Of a stretch of DNA of 64,000 nucleotides, positions 1-7,681 are shown in pieces (the stretch's first letter is position 1; each line of letters begins with the position of its first letter). Source of the stretch: Jiella endophytica (lineage in GTDB: Bacteria; Pseudomonadota; Alphaproteobacteria; Rhizobiales; Rhizobiaceae). The notes under the pieces are model-generated. The model was not told where the DNA came from and did not search any database. It saw nothing but the letters and a program-made list of their open reading frames with translations. The translations under genes were made by a program, and so were the position numbers. Location: NCBI RefSeq assembly GCF_004519335.1, contig NZ_SOZD01000002.1:248001-312000 (forward strand), in the 5' to 3' direction.

Positions 1-184
1 GGGACTGTTCGTCAATTGCGGCTGGGGCACCGGCGGCTTCAAGGCGACCCCCGGCTCCGGCCACGTCTTCGCCCATACGCTGGCGACCGGCGAGCCGCAC
101 AAGATCAACGCGCCCTTCAGCCTCGACCGGTTCCGCACCGGCCGGCTGATCGACGAGGCCGCCGCCGCGGCCGTGGCGCATTGA
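1..184 (+). CDS. soxB: Sarcosine oxidase beta subunit, C-terminal fragment
   Basis: The frame starting at base 2 is open from the window edge and ends with TGA at 182-184. It encodes about 60 residues containing [16 protein letters not shown], which matches the C-terminal FAD-domain signature of the beta subunit of heterotetrameric sarcosine oxidase (the DadA/DAO-like subunit). SoxB holds noncovalent FAD and the covalent FMN shared with SoxA, and oxidises sarcosine to glycine. The assignment is supported by soxD, soxA and soxG directly downstream in the usual order. The start codon and most of the protein lie outside the window. Its reverse-strand and +1 overlaps are shadows. Confidence 0.85.
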   Translation, partial: GLFVNCGWGTGGFKATPGSGHVFAHTLATGEPHKINAPFSLDRFRTGRLIDEAAAAAVAH

Positions 185-215
185 GGTATTGGCGTGATGA
201 CTGCGCGCGTGGTTA

Positions 216-377
216 CCCCCCTCTGCCCTGCCGGGCATCTCCCCCACAAGGGGGGAGATCGGATCTCGTTTGGGCGCACCGCCCATTCATTGAATGATGA
301 CGCATCGACGCAGGCGCGGACCATCGCGATTATCGATCTCCCCCCTTGTGGGGGAGATGCCGGCAGGCAGAGGGGGG
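216..377. repeat. Two inverted copies of a short palindromic intergenic repeat
   Basis: Copy 1 (216-262) reads CCCCCTCTGCCCTGCCGGGC followed by ATCTCCCCC-ACAA-GGGGGGAGAT. Copy 2 (335-377) is the same unit in the opposite orientation. Each unit contains a strong hairpin, ATCTCCCCC pairing with GGGGGAGAT. Three more copies occur at 9762-9805, 9901-9950 and 10035-10078. They sit only between genes, here in the soxB-soxD gap. Short palindromes of this sort are abundant in Rhizobiales genomes. In an operon they could act as mRNA-stability or attenuation hairpins, but that role is inference. Confidence 0.9.
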
Positions 378-453
378 TGAGCCGAACCCGCCTTCGCCTG
401 ATCGAATCTGCTCAACGCCATTCGAGCCCATTCCCCCTAGCGAGGGCATCGTC

Positions 454-750
454 ATGCTGCTGATCGACTGTCCCTATTGCGGCAAGCGCCCCGAGGTGGA
501 GTTCCACTGCGGCGGGGAGGCGCACATCGCCCGGCCCGAGAGCCCAATCGAGATGGCCGACGCCGACTGGGGCTCGTTCCTCTACTACCGCACCAATCCG
601 AAAGGGCTCCACGCCGAGCGCTGGCTGCACGGCCATGGCTGCGGGCGCTGGTTCAACGCGCTGCGCGATACGGTGAGCGATGCCTTCGTCGCGACCTACG
701 AGATGGGCAAGCCCCGTCCGGAGGTCTCTCCCGCAACCGCCAAAGCCTGA
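454..750 (+). CDS. soxD: Sarcosine oxidase delta subunit
   Basis: A 98-residue protein that begins MLLIDCPYCGKRPEVEFHCG, typical of the small delta subunit of heterotetrameric sarcosine oxidase. SoxD is a structural zinc-binding subunit. The visible candidate ligands are CPYC (residues 6-9), His/Cys near residues 15-25 and the HGHGCGRWFNALRDT segment characteristic of the family. The open frame extends upstream to 346, but that part lies in the palindromic repeat. The ATG at 454 matches family length and start, so it is preferred. soxA follows after 12 bases, consistent with one transcript. Confidence 0.92.
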   Translation: MLLIDCPYCGKRPEVEFHCGGEAHIARPESPIEMADADWGSFLYYRTNPKGLHAERWLHGHGCGRWFNALRDTVSDAFVATYEMGKPRPEVSPATAKA

Positions 751-762
751 GGCGCGCCGATC

Positions 763-3747
763 ATGAGCCAGCCCTTTCGCCTCGCCTCTGGCGGCCGGAT
801 CGACCGCACCCGCCCGCTCTCCGTCACCTTCAACGGCAAGCGGCTGGAAGGCTTTGCCGGCGACACGATCGCCTCGATGCTGATCGCCTCCGGCCAGCAT
901 CTCGCCGGCCGCTCCTTCAAGTATCATCGCCCGCGGGGCATCCTGTCCCACGGTTCGGACGAGCCGAGCGCCCTCCTCTCGGTCGACTGGCGGGCCGATC
1001 GCGGACCGGGCCGCCGAGATCCGAACAACCGCGCCTCGGTGGTCGAGGCGCGCGACGGGCTGGTGGTCGACACCCAGAACCACTGGCCCTCGCTCGAGAC
1101 CGATATCGGCGCGGTCAATGACCTCCTGTCGCCAGTCTTCGTCGCCGGCTTCTACTACAAGACCTTCATGTGGCCCCGGAAGTTCTGGGACAAGGTCTAC
1201 GAGCCGGTGATCCGCAGGGCCGCCGGCCTCGGTGAGGCGCCGAAGGTGCCGGACGCCGACCGCTATTCCAACCGCCACGCCCATTGCGACGTGCTCGTCG
1301 TCGGCGCCGGCCCGGCCGGCCTTGCCGCGGCGCTCGCCGCTTCGGCCGATGGCACGCGGCGGGTGATCCTCGCCGACGAAGGCTGCGAGCCCGGAGGCGC
1401 TCTGCTGAACGACGTGACCTCGTCGGTCGGCGGCACGCCGGCGATGGAGTGGGTCGCGGAGAGCCTCGCCACCCTCGACGCCCGCGAAAACGTCGTCGTC
1501 CTGCCGCGCACCACGGTCTTCGGCTACTACAATCACAACCATGTCTGCATGGTGGAGCGGGTATCCGACCACATCGCCGACGCGCCGGAGGGCATGGCCC
1601 GCGAGCGGCTCTGGCAGGTGCGCGCCGGCGAGGTAGTGCTCGCCACAGGCAGCCACGAGCGGCCGCTCGTGTTCGAGAACAACGACCGGCCGGGCATCAT
1701 GCTGGCCGAGAGCGTCCGTTCCTTCGTCAATCGCTGGGCCGCGCTGCCCGGCAACGACCTCGTCGTCGCCACCTCCTCCGCCTCCGCCTATCGCACCGCC
1801 CTCGACGCCAAGGCGGCGGGCATGAAGGTGTCGATCGTCGACATCCGCCTTGAGACCGATTGCGGGCCGGAGTTCGCCGCCGCGCGCGAGGCCGGCATCG
1901 AGGTCCGCACCGGTCACACGGTGATCCGCGCCCTCGGCAAGAAGCGCGTTTCCGGCCTCGTCGTGGCGAAGATCGGCTCCGGCGGCGGCATCGGCGAGAA
2001 GACGACGCTCACCTGCGACTGCGTGGCGATGTCCGGCGGCTGGACGCCCTCGGTGCACCTGTTCTCGCAGTCCCGGGGCAAGCTCGCCTTCGACCCCGAA
2101 CTCGACGCCTTCCTGCCCGGCACGTCCGTCCAGGCGGAGCGCTCCGCCGGCGCCTGCCGCGGCGTCTACGATCTTGCCGCGGTGGTCGCCGACGGCGCCA
2201 AAGCCGGCGGTGGTTCCGCGGCACCGGAAGCGACCGCCTCCTTCACCGGCTTCCAGCCGGTGCGGGTGCTGCCGACCGACGCCGACGCGTCCAGGGTCAA
2301 GGCCTTCGTCGATTTCCAGAACGACGTCACCGCCAAGGACATCAAGCTCGCCGTGCGCGAGGGCTTCGAGTCGATCGAGCACGTCAAGCGCTACACCACC
2401 ACCGGCATGGCGACCGACCAGGGCAAGACGTCGAACATGAACGCCCTCGGCCTCGTCGCCGGCATTCTCGACCGGCCGCTGCCCGCCGTCGGCACCACCA
2501 CCTTCCGCCCGCCCTATACGCCGGTGACCTTCGGCGCGCTCATCGGCCCGGCGCGGGACGAGCTCTTCGACCCCGTCCGCAAGACGCCGATCGACGGCTG
2601 GGCCGCGAAGAACGGCGCGGTGTTCGAGCCCGTCGCCCTGTGGCGCCGGGCCCGCTACTTCCCGAAAGCCGGCGAGGACATGGCGGCGGCCGTCGCCCGC
2701 GAGACCCGGGCGGTGCGGACCAATGTCGGCATCTTCGACGCCTCGACGCTGGGCAAGATCGAGGTGGTCGGGCCGGATGCCGCCGAGTTCATGAACCGCA
2801 TCTACACCAATGCCTGGCTGAAGCTGAAGACCGGCGGCTGCCGCTACGGCCTGATGCTGCGCGAGGACGGCTTCGTCTACGACGACGGCGTGGTCGCCCG
2901 CCTCGCCGAGGACCGCTTCCACGTGACGACCACCACCGGCGGCGCGCCGCGGGTGCTGCGCCACATGGAGGACTATCTCCAGACCGAGTGGCCCGATCTC
3001 GACGTCTTCCTCACCTCGATCACCGAGCAATGGGCGGTGATCGCCCTGCAGGGGCCGAAGGCGCGGCAGGTTCTGGAGCCCTTCGTCTCGGAGATCGACC
3101 TTTCGGAAGCCGCCTTCCCGCACATGACGGTGAAGACCGGCTATGTCTGCGGCGTTCCCTGCCGGCTGTTCCGCGTCTCCTTCACCGGCGAGCTGGGTTT
3201 CGAGGTCAACGTTCCCGCCGACTACGGCGAGGCGGTCTGGAAGACGCTGTACGAGGAAGGTCAGAAGCACGGCATCACACCCTATGGCACCGAGGCGATG
3301 CACGTGCTGCGCGCCGAGGTCGGCTACATCGTCGTCGGCCAGGAGACGGACGGCACCGTGACGCCCGACGATCTCGGCCTTTCCGGCCTCGTCTCCAAGG
3401 TCAAGCCGGACTTCGTCGGCAAGCGCTCGCTCGCCCGGCCGGATATGGTGGCGGCGGATCGCCGGCAGCTCGTCGGGCTGCTGACGAGGAACCCCGGCGA
3501 AGTGCTCGACGAGGGCGCACAGGTGGTCGACGATCCGAGCCAGCCAATCCCGATGAAGATGGTCGGCCACGTCACCTCCAGCTACGCCTCGTCGAACTGC
3601 GGCCGGTCGATTGCCATGGCGATGATCGACGGCGGCCGGGAGCGGATCGGCGAGACGGTCTTCGTCACGACGCCGGCCGGCTTCACCGAAGCGACGATTT
3701 CGAATGCGGTATTCTACGAGGTGAAGGGAGAGACCGCCGATGCTTGA
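763..3747 (+). CDS. soxA: Sarcosine oxidase alpha subunit
   Basis: 994 residues, the normal size for the alpha subunit. Residues about 10-90 form a ferredoxin-like N-terminal domain (SVTFNGKRLEGFAGDTIASM). Residues about 170-430 are a dinucleotide-binding domain with the GAGPAGLAAALAA glycine motif. Residues about 610-990 are a glycine-cleavage T-protein/aminomethyltransferase-like domain that receives the methyl group and passes it to tetrahydrofolate. The enzyme converts sarcosine to glycine, yielding 5,10-methylene-THF and H2O2. The stop overlaps the start of soxG by 8 bases, which suggests translational coupling. It closes the last demethylation step of the betaine pathway encoded downstream. 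Confidence 0.95.
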   Translation: MSQPFRLASGGRIDRTRPLSVTFNGKRLEGFAGDTIASMLIASGQHLAGRSFKYHRPRGILSHGSDEPSALLSVDWRADRGPGRRDPNNRASVVEARDGLVVDTQNHWPSLETDIGAVNDLLSPVFVAGFYYKTFMWPRKFWDKVYEPVIRRAAGLGEAPKVPDADRYSNRHAHCDVLVVGAGPAGLAAALAASADGTRRVILADEGCEPGGALLNDVTSSVGGTPAMEWVAESLATLDARENVVVLPRTTVFGYYNHNHVCMVERVSDHIADAPEGMARERLWQVRAGEVVLATGSHERPLVFENNDRPGIMLAESVRSFVNRWAALPGNDLVVATSSASAYRTALDAKAAGMKVSIVDIRLETDCGPEFAAAREAGIEVRTGHTVIRALGKKRVSGLVVAKIGSGGGIGEKTTLTCDCVAMSGGWTPSVHLFSQSRGKLAFDPELDAFLPGTSVQAERSAGACRGVYDLAAVVADGAKAGGGSAAPEATASFTGFQPVRVLPTDADASRVKAFVDFQNDVTAKDIKLAVREGFESIEHVKRYTTTGMATDQGKTSNMNALGLVAGILDRPLPAVGTTTFRPPYTPVTFGALIGPARDELFDPVRKTPIDGWAAKNGAVFEPVALWRRARYFPKAGEDMAAAVARETRAVRTNVGIFDASTLGKIEVVGPDAAEFMNRIYTNAWLKLKTGGCRYGLMLREDGFVYDDGVVARLAEDRFHVTTTTGGAPRVLRHMEDYLQTEWPDLDVFLTSITEQWAVIALQGPKARQVLEPFVSEIDLSEAAFPHMTVKTGYVCGVPCRLFRVSFTGELGFEVNVPADYGEAVWKTLYEEGQKHGITPYGTEAMHVLRAEVGYIVVGQETDGTVTPDDLGLSGLVSKVKPDFVGKRSLARPDMVAADRRQLVGLLTRNPGEVLDEGAQVVDDPSQPIPMKMVGHVTSSYASSNCGRSIAMAMIDGGRERIGETVFVTTPAGFTEATISNAVFYEVKGETADA

Positions 3748-4312
3748 GCTCAATCTTGCTCGCCGCGCCCCGGCGCTGTCCCCCGTCGCCTCCGAGGCGG
3801 GGGTGAAGGTGGCGACGCTCGATGCCGTCGGACGCCTCGCCTTGCGCGTCAAGGCTGCCGCGCTCGCGGGCCGCGCATCGGTCGACGGCTTCGACCTTTC
3901 CGGCGCCATCAATTCGCGAAGCGCCAGCGGTGAGAGTGGCGGCGAGCGCGCGGCGCTCAGACTCGGCCCCGACGAATGGATGCTGCTTGTTCCCGCCGAC
4001 GAGACCGACGAGCGGCTCGAAGCGGTGACCGCAGCACTCACCGGCGTCGCCCATTCGCTGGTCGACGTCTCGCATCGCGATGTGACGTTCTCGGTCGAAG
4101 GTCGCGGCGCCGACGCGGTGATCAACGCCGGCTGTCCAATCGACGTCTCGCCGAGTGCGTTTCCGGTCGGCTCGGCGACCCGCACCATTTTCGGCAAGGC
4201 CGAGATCGTGCTCGCCCGTCGCGCCGCGGACCGCTTCACCGTCACCTGCTGGCGCTCCTTCGCGCCTTACGTTCAGGGTTTCCTGATCGAGGCCGCGAAG
4301 GACACCCTCTAG
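3740..4312 (+). CDS. soxG: Sarcosine oxidase gamma subunit
   Basis: 190 residues and in frame-overlap with the end of soxA. The sequence (LRLGPDEWMLLVPADET, followed by VDVSHRDVTFSVEG and a C-terminal ADRFTVTCWRSFAPY) matches the gamma subunit of heterotetrameric sarcosine oxidase, which resembles a degenerate T-protein domain and helps hold the complex together. The initiation ATG at 3740 lies inside the last codons of soxA. It completes soxBDAG. Downstream, 90 bases with no obvious hairpin separate it from gbcA, so read-through transcription is plausible. Confidence 0.9.
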   Translation: MLELNLARRAPALSPVASEAGVKVATLDAVGRLALRVKAAALAGRASVDGFDLSGAINSRSASGESGGERAALRLGPDEWMLLVPADETDERLEAVTAALTGVAHSLVDVSHRDVTFSVEGRGADAVINAGCPIDVSPSAFPVGSATRTIFGKAEIVLARRAADRFTVTCWRSFAPYVQGFLIEAAKDTL

Positions 4313-4402
4313 GCCGCGACCGGCCCGTCAGGGCCGAGACAGCATTTCCGATCAACAGGGGCGAGGCCGGCGCCCGATTTCCCGGCCGAGATAGGGTGCA
4401 GC

Positions 4403-5665
4403 ATGATGAACGACCTCGTTGCCCGCCTGACCCACCGCAAGAAGGGCTACACGCTCGAAGCGCCCTTCTACACGGATCCGGAGATCTTCGCCGCCGACAT
4501 GGAGGTGATCTTCGGCCGCCACTGGCTGTTCGTCGGCGTCGAGCCGGACGTCCCGGAGCCGGGCGACGTCATGGTCGTCGACATCGGCAAGAACTCGGTC
4601 GCCGTGCTGCGCGACGACGACGGCGAGATCCGCGCCTTCCACAATGTCTGCCGCCACCGCGGCGCCCGCCTCGTTCACGAGGAAAAGTCGACCGTCGGCA
4701 ATCTCGTCTGCCGCTATCACTCCTGGGTCTACGACACGACCGGCAAGCTCATCCATGCCGAGCACATGGGCGAGGATTTCGACAAGTCCTGCCACGGGCT
4801 GAAGCCGGTGCATGTGCGCTCGCTGGAGGGTCTGCTCTTCATCTGTCTCGCCGAAAACCCGCCGCAGGATTTCGACGAGCTGGAGCGGGTGATGGCCCCC
4901 TATCTCAAGCCCCACAATCTGCGCGAGACCAAAGTCGCCTACCAGCACGATCTGATCGAGCCGGGCAACTGGAAGCTGACGATGGAGAACAACCGCGAGT
5001 GCTATCACTGCGGGGCGAACCATCCCGAGCTGACCGTGCCGCTGTTTGCCTACGGCTTTGGCTTCGCGCCGGAGGAACTCGACGAGACCGAGCGGGAACA
5101 TGCCGCGCAATATGCCTGCATGCTCAACGACAACCACCGGGACTGGGAGGCCGCGGGCCTGCCCTCGCGCGAGGTCGACCGGCTCGACGACATGGTGACG
5201 GGCTTCCGCACCGAGCGCCTGCCGTTGTCGGGCGATGGCGAGAGCCACACCATCGATACCAAGCGCGCCTGCAACAAGCTGATGGGCAACCTCACCAACG
5301 CCAAGGCGGGCGGCCTGCACTTCTGGACCCAGCCCAATTCCTGGCATCATTTCATGGGCGACCATGCGGTGGTCTTCTCGGTGCTGCCGCTCGGCCCCGA
5401 CCGCTCGCTGCTGCGCACCAAGTGGCTGGTCCACAAGGACGCCGTCGAGGGCGTCGACTACGATCTCGACAATCTGATCGGCGTCTGGATGGCCACCAAC
5501 CAGCAGGATTCCGATCTCGTCGGCTACTGCCAGAGCGGCGTCGAGATGGACGGCTACACGCCGGGCCCCTACTCGCCGCACACCGAGATGCTCGTCGAGA
5601 AATTCATCAACTGGTATGTCGGCCGGATGCTATCGCATCTGGCCGAGACACGCGCCGTCGCCTGA
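4403..5665 (+). CDS. gbcA: Glycine betaine demethylase, Rieske oxygenase subunit
   Basis: 420 residues with the two-domain layout of an aromatic-ring-hydroxylase-type alpha subunit. The Rieske [2Fe-2S] motif CRHRG...CRYHSW lies at residues about 90-112 and the catalytic mononuclear-iron region (NRECYHCGANHPE) at about 195-208. GbcA oxidatively removes one methyl from glycine betaine to give dimethylglycine and formaldehyde, using electrons from GbcB. Stachydrine demethylases (Stc2) are close relatives, so the substrate is inferred from the adjacent dgc and sox genes. Two ATGs are adjacent (4403 and 4406). The first is used, and neither has a strong ribosome site. Confidence 0.9.
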   Translation: MMNDLVARLTHRKKGYTLEAPFYTDPEIFAADMEVIFGRHWLFVGVEPDVPEPGDVMVVDIGKNSVAVLRDDDGEIRAFHNVCRHRGARLVHEEKSTVGNLVCRYHSWVYDTTGKLIHAEHMGEDFDKSCHGLKPVHVRSLEGLLFICLAENPPQDFDELERVMAPYLKPHNLRETKVAYQHDLIEPGNWKLTMENNRECYHCGANHPELTVPLFAYGFGFAPEELDETEREHAAQYACMLNDNHRDWEAAGLPSREVDRLDDMVTGFRTERLPLSGDGESHTIDTKRACNKLMGNLTNAKAGGLHFWTQPNSWHHFMGDHAVVFSVLPLGPDRSLLRTKWLVHKDAVEGVDYDLDNLIGVWMATNQQDSDLVGYCQSGVEMDGYTPGPYSPHTEMLVEKFINWYVGRMLSHLAETRAVA

Positions 5666-5678
5666 AGGGCCCGCCGCC

Positions 5679-6788
5679 ATGGATGCACCCGTGCAGAACC
5701 CCGCCGGGCCGGTTCCCACCGGCTATTTCCGATGGGAGCCGGAGGAAGACGACGTCCTGATCTGCCGCGCCGTGCGCGAAGAGACCCATGACGTCAAGAC
5801 CTTCGTCTTCGCGCCGCGGCACAAGCGCCAGTTCGAGTTCGTCTCCGGCCAGTTCCTGACCTTCGAATTCGACATCGACGGCGAGACGATCCACCGCTGC
5901 TACACCATCTCCTCGCCGCCGACCCGGCCGGACACGGTGTCAATCACGGTCAAGCGCGTGCCCGGCGGCCCGGTCTCGAACTGGCTGCACGACCAGTTCC
6001 AGCCGGGCATGATGCTGAAGGCGACGGTGCCGATGGGAGTCTTCTCCTGGGCCGGCATGCAGGCGACGAAATATCTCTTCATCTCCGGCGGCTCGGGCAT
6101 CACGCCGATGATGTCGATGACCCGGGCTTCCTTCGACCTCGCGCTGATCTCCGATATCGCCTTCGTCCACGCCGCACGCTCGCCGGCCGACATCGTCTTC
6201 CACGACGAGCTCGACTATATGAGCCGGCGCAACCGCTCGATCCGGCCGACCTTCATCGTCGAGGACGACGCGCCGCGCGAGAGCTGGGGCGGCTATCGCG
6301 GCCGCTTTGACGGTGCCAAGCTGGCGATGATCTGCCCGGACTTCCGGGAGCGCGTGGTCTTCGTCTGCGGCCCTGCGCCCTTCATGAAGGCGGTGAAGAC
6401 GACGCTCGAGGCAGCCGGCTTCGACATGGGCCGCTACCATCAGGAAAGCTTCAACTTCGACGACTTCACCGAGGAGGCGCAGGAACAGATCTCGGAGGCG
6501 ACGGAGGAGATCGATTCCGGCGTGAAGGTGTTCCAGCTGGAATTCACCAAGACCGGCCGGACCATCGAATGCCCGGAAGGGCTGACGGTACTGGAGGCGG
6601 CCCGCCGCGCCGGCATGCGCCTGCCCTCCTCCTGTTCGAAGGGCCTCTGCGGCACCTGCAAGTCGAGGCTGACCTCCGGCTCCGTCGACATGAAGCATGG
6701 CGGCGGCATCCGCCAGCGCGAGATCGACGCCGGCATGGCGCTGCTCTGCTGCTCGCGGCCGAAGACGGATCTGGTGATCGAGCGGTGA
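5679..6788 (+). CDS. gbcB: Glycine betaine demethylase reductase subunit
   Basis: 369 residues: a flavodoxin-reductase-like FAD domain (RCYTISSPPTRPD at about residue 75), an NAD-binding domain (FISGGSGITPMMSM, then VVFVCGPAPFMKAVK) and a C-terminal plant-type ferredoxin (SCSKGLCGTCKSR, with a final CC pair near the end). It transfers electrons from NAD(P)H to the Rieske centre of GbcA. The start at 5679 is preferred over the upstream in-frame ATG at 5616, which lies within gbcA. The gap to gbcA is 13 bases. A repeat element begins about 60 bases after its stop. Confidence 0.92.
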   Translation: MDAPVQNPAGPVPTGYFRWEPEEDDVLICRAVREETHDVKTFVFAPRHKRQFEFVSGQFLTFEFDIDGETIHRCYTISSPPTRPDTVSITVKRVPGGPVSNWLHDQFQPGMMLKATVPMGVFSWAGMQATKYLFISGGSGITPMMSMTRASFDLALISDIAFVHAARSPADIVFHDELDYMSRRNRSIRPTFIVEDDAPRESWGGYRGRFDGAKLAMICPDFRERVVFVCGPAPFMKAVKTTLEAAGFDMGRYHQESFNFDDFTEEAQEQISEATEEIDSGVKVFQLEFTKTGRTIECPEGLTVLEAARRAGMRLPSSCSKGLCGTCKSRLTSGSVDMKHGGGIRQREIDAGMALLCCSRPKTDLVIER

Positions 6789-6849
6789 GAGGGACGTTTT
6801 CATGATGGGCCTGGCTGGAACGGGAGGCGGGCGTCGTCGCTCCACGATC

Positions 6850-6997
6850 CCCTGGATTCTCGGGACGGGGCCCGAGAATGACGACCGGGATGGGAGGATC
6901 TGCGCCTTTTCCGGCACCGAGGCTGCCGCGGACGTTGCAGAATGGGCGCTGCCACCAAAGCTTCGTCATTCTCGGGCCCCGTCCCGAGAATCCAGGG
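6850..6997. repeat. MITE-like element, copy A, with perfect terminal inverted repeats
   Basis: A 148-bp unit whose first 35 bases (6850-6884) are the exact reverse complement of its last 35 (6963-6997). Each terminus is itself a near-palindrome, ATTCTCGGG-ACGGGG-CCCGAGAAT. The core contains CGCCTTTTCCGGCA. No open frame in it resembles a protein. It is homologous end-to-end to copy B at 7409-7559, in direct orientation. No clear target-site duplication is seen. This looks like a small non-autonomous repeat, and the termini would fold into very stable hairpins downstream of gbcB. Confidence 0.9.
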
Positions 6998-7056
6998 CGG
7001 CCTCACCGACCTGTCAACGCGAGCATCGCCATCGCTGGCCAAAGGCGTAAGACACC

Positions 7057-7440
7057 ATGGGCGGCTGGGTCTACATCATGGCATCGCAGCGCAACGGAAC
7101 GCTCTATGTCGGCGTGACTTCCGACCTGCATCGCCGCGTCTTGGAACACCGCGAAGGCGACGTGAAAGGCTTCACCGCCCGCTACGGCTGCAGGACACTC
7201 GTCTGGCATGAACGCCACGACGACATAGAGATCGCCATCCAGCGCGAGACGTCGATCAAGCGCTATCGGCGGGCGTGGAAACTGAGGCTGATCGAGGATC
7301 TGAACCCGCAATGGCTGGACTTGTTCGAGCGGTTTTCGGACGAGGACAACCCTTACAGGCCGTCGTTCGACGGAGCGCTCGACGATCTTCCGCCGGAGCC
7401 CGACGCTCCCCTGGATTCTCGGGACGGGGCCCGAGAATGA
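7057..7440 (+). CDS. GIY-YIG family endonuclease-like protein
   Basis: 127 residues. The VYIMASQRNGTLYVGVT segment (residues 5-21) is the GIY-YIG core in its VYI/YVG form. It is followed by DLHRRVLEH (catalytic Arg region), a basic AIQRETSIKRYRR stretch (metal-binding Glu) and the PQWLDLF close typical of the short UvrC-N/YhbQ-like family. Such proteins are predicted single-domain nucleases with no proven role in most alphaproteobacteria. It sits between two copies of an inverted-repeat element. The last ten codons and the TGA stop fall inside copy B, so the native C terminus was probably replaced when the repeat arrived. The core domain appears intact. Confidence 0.88.
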   Translation: MGGWVYIMASQRNGTLYVGVTSDLHRRVLEHREGDVKGFTARYGCRTLVWHERHDDIEIAIQRETSIKRYRRAWKLRLIEDLNPQWLDLFERFSDEDNPYRPSFDGALDDLPPEPDAPLDSRDGARE

Positions 7441-7559
7441 CGACCGGGATGGGAAGACGAGCGCCTTTTCCGGCAACGCCGAGACTGCCGCAGTTGCTTC
7501 AGGACGGGCGAAATCACCAACGCTTCGTCATTCTTGGGCTCCGTCCCGAGAATCCAGGG
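7409..7559. repeat. MITE-like element, copy B
   Basis: A 151-bp unit homologous to copy A and in the same orientation. The left terminus (7409-7443) is identical to that of copy A. The right terminus (7525-7559) differs from the perfect inverted repeat by two C-to-T changes, so copy B has diverged slightly. The core shares CGCCTTTTCCGGCA and scattered identity with copy A, with small indels. The left terminus provides the last codons and the stop of the GIY-YIG gene. Together copies A and B bracket that gene like the ends of a composite unit. Confidence 0.9.
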
Positions 7560-7681
7560 GCGGCCGCGCGCAATCGGTGCAACCGCGTCCCTTCGTGCAC
7601 GACGCGCCATCCGTCCATGCCGGCACCGAACGCCAAAGCCGCGAGCCATCTCACCGCCATCACCCACGAGAGCCACCACCC

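Noticed and set aside
1860-3806. 648-codon plus-strand frame inside soxA
   Set aside because: It is a frame-shifted shadow of soxA with a strongly Arg-rich sequence and no family features.
412-4245. 1277-codon open frame on the minus strand across soxD-soxA-soxG
   Set aside because: It is antisense to recognised sox genes, has Arg/Ala/Gly-rich low-complexity text, and arises from high third-position GC.
6802-7050. Small plus-strand frames across repeat copy A
   Set aside because: They read through an inverted repeat, and the encoded text mirrors itself (PRPENPG/RAPSRES), which is a repeat artefact.
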